Assembly: GCA_903833215.1 (NCBI GenBank)
Contig: CAILEM010000090.1
Coordinates: forward strand, 1-64,000
DNA length: 64,000 nucleotides
From: an uncultured Armatimonadota bacterium
GTDB lineage: Bacteria > Armatimonadota > Fimbriimonadia > Fimbriimonadales > Fimbriimonadaceae
Direction: 5' to 3'
Shown: one piece after another, positions 63,812-64,000 of the stretch
Layout: each line of letters starts with the position of its first letter
How positions within the stretch are numbered: position 1 is the stretch's first letter
Program-made: the position numbers and the translations under genes
The notes under the pieces: generated by a model
The model's input: the letters and a program-made list of their open reading frames with translations, nothing else
Databases searched by the model: none
Told to the model about the DNA's origin: nothing

Positions 63812-64000
63812 CTTTCTCCGTGGCCGTTCTTCGTTAGGTTCGTGCTTAAGCGCGTCTTAACGTTCGTTTGATTATAGTCGAGCCAGACGCCGGTTATGGC
63901 ACCCATCGCAATACGTTCAAAGATTGCTCAACCGTCGCAGTTCAGGCTTTGCATCTGCTAAGTTCAATACATGGCTGTCGCGACCTCACATGCAGATCAC

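Noticed and set aside
63971-64000. ATG near the right edge that could begin a plus-strand gene
   Set aside because: Only ten codons are visible and no ribosome site precedes it, so nothing can be claimed.

Overview
The window looks like chromosome from a free-living Gram-negative-type bacterium of moderate-to-high GC. It carries outer-membrane efflux (TolC/MFP/RND), many exported proteins and lipoproteins, a MEP-pathway ispG, an Fe-type sulfate assimilation pair and a type IV pilin-like protein. The mix (bacterial alpha-2-macroglobulin, prepilin-like protein, translin-family protein, DUF2071, many hairpin repeats between genes) would fit Armatimonadota (Fimbriimonadia) or a nearby PVC-like lineage. 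That placement is inference: there is no rRNA here and no phylogeny could be run.

Layout. 1-1050 is repeat-rich DNA without a convincing gene. 1051-6218 (minus) is a run glgP-ispG-radC-translin. 6312-9396 (plus) holds a GNAT gene, an orphan livF, rimI, tsaD and a small [2Fe-2S] protein. After a 0.7-kb repeat block come a VOC gene, aspS and a secreted GH44 glycosidase closed by a strong terminator (10109-14036). 14047-16605 (minus) is a TauE-like exporter, a methyltransferase and an aldo/keto reductase. 16682-21292 holds trmFO, a DUF2071 gene, aat, a methyltransferase and a DinB-like gene. 21577-22534 is a cluster of four tiny membrane proteins of unknown function. 22916-26717 is the classical rpsB-tsf-pyrH-frr-uppS translation/envelope operon, followed by a secreted triple-YHS-like protein.

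28071-34885 (minus) is the most unusual part. It has a well-formed TPP riboswitch placed directly in front of a prepilin-like gene, and just upstream a tightly overlapping three-gene operon: an AMMECR1-domain protein, a thioester-less alpha-2-macroglobulin and a thioredoxin-fold/NodB-deacetylase fusion. 35034-41248 is a complete tripartite heavy-metal-type RND efflux system. Then come tRNA-Leu, a Gfo/Idh/MocA oxidoreductase, transketolase, a very large secreted glycosidase-like protein, a VanX-type dipeptidase with a propeller protein, an ECF sigma factor with an unusual partner gene, a second repeat block (50709-51710), cysD-cysNC, exported M28 and M13 peptidases, an S4 protein, an exported methyltransferase, a CBS protein, two uncharacterised exported proteins, tRNA-Phe, tRNA-Asp and a response regulator.

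Non-coding DNA is dominated by several families of short palindromic repeats, and homologous copies occur tens of kilobases apart. No transposase, integrase, phage gene or CRISPR array was seen. Assignments come from reading protein motifs and RNA secondary structure by eye. Where start codons are ambiguous this is stated in the entry.
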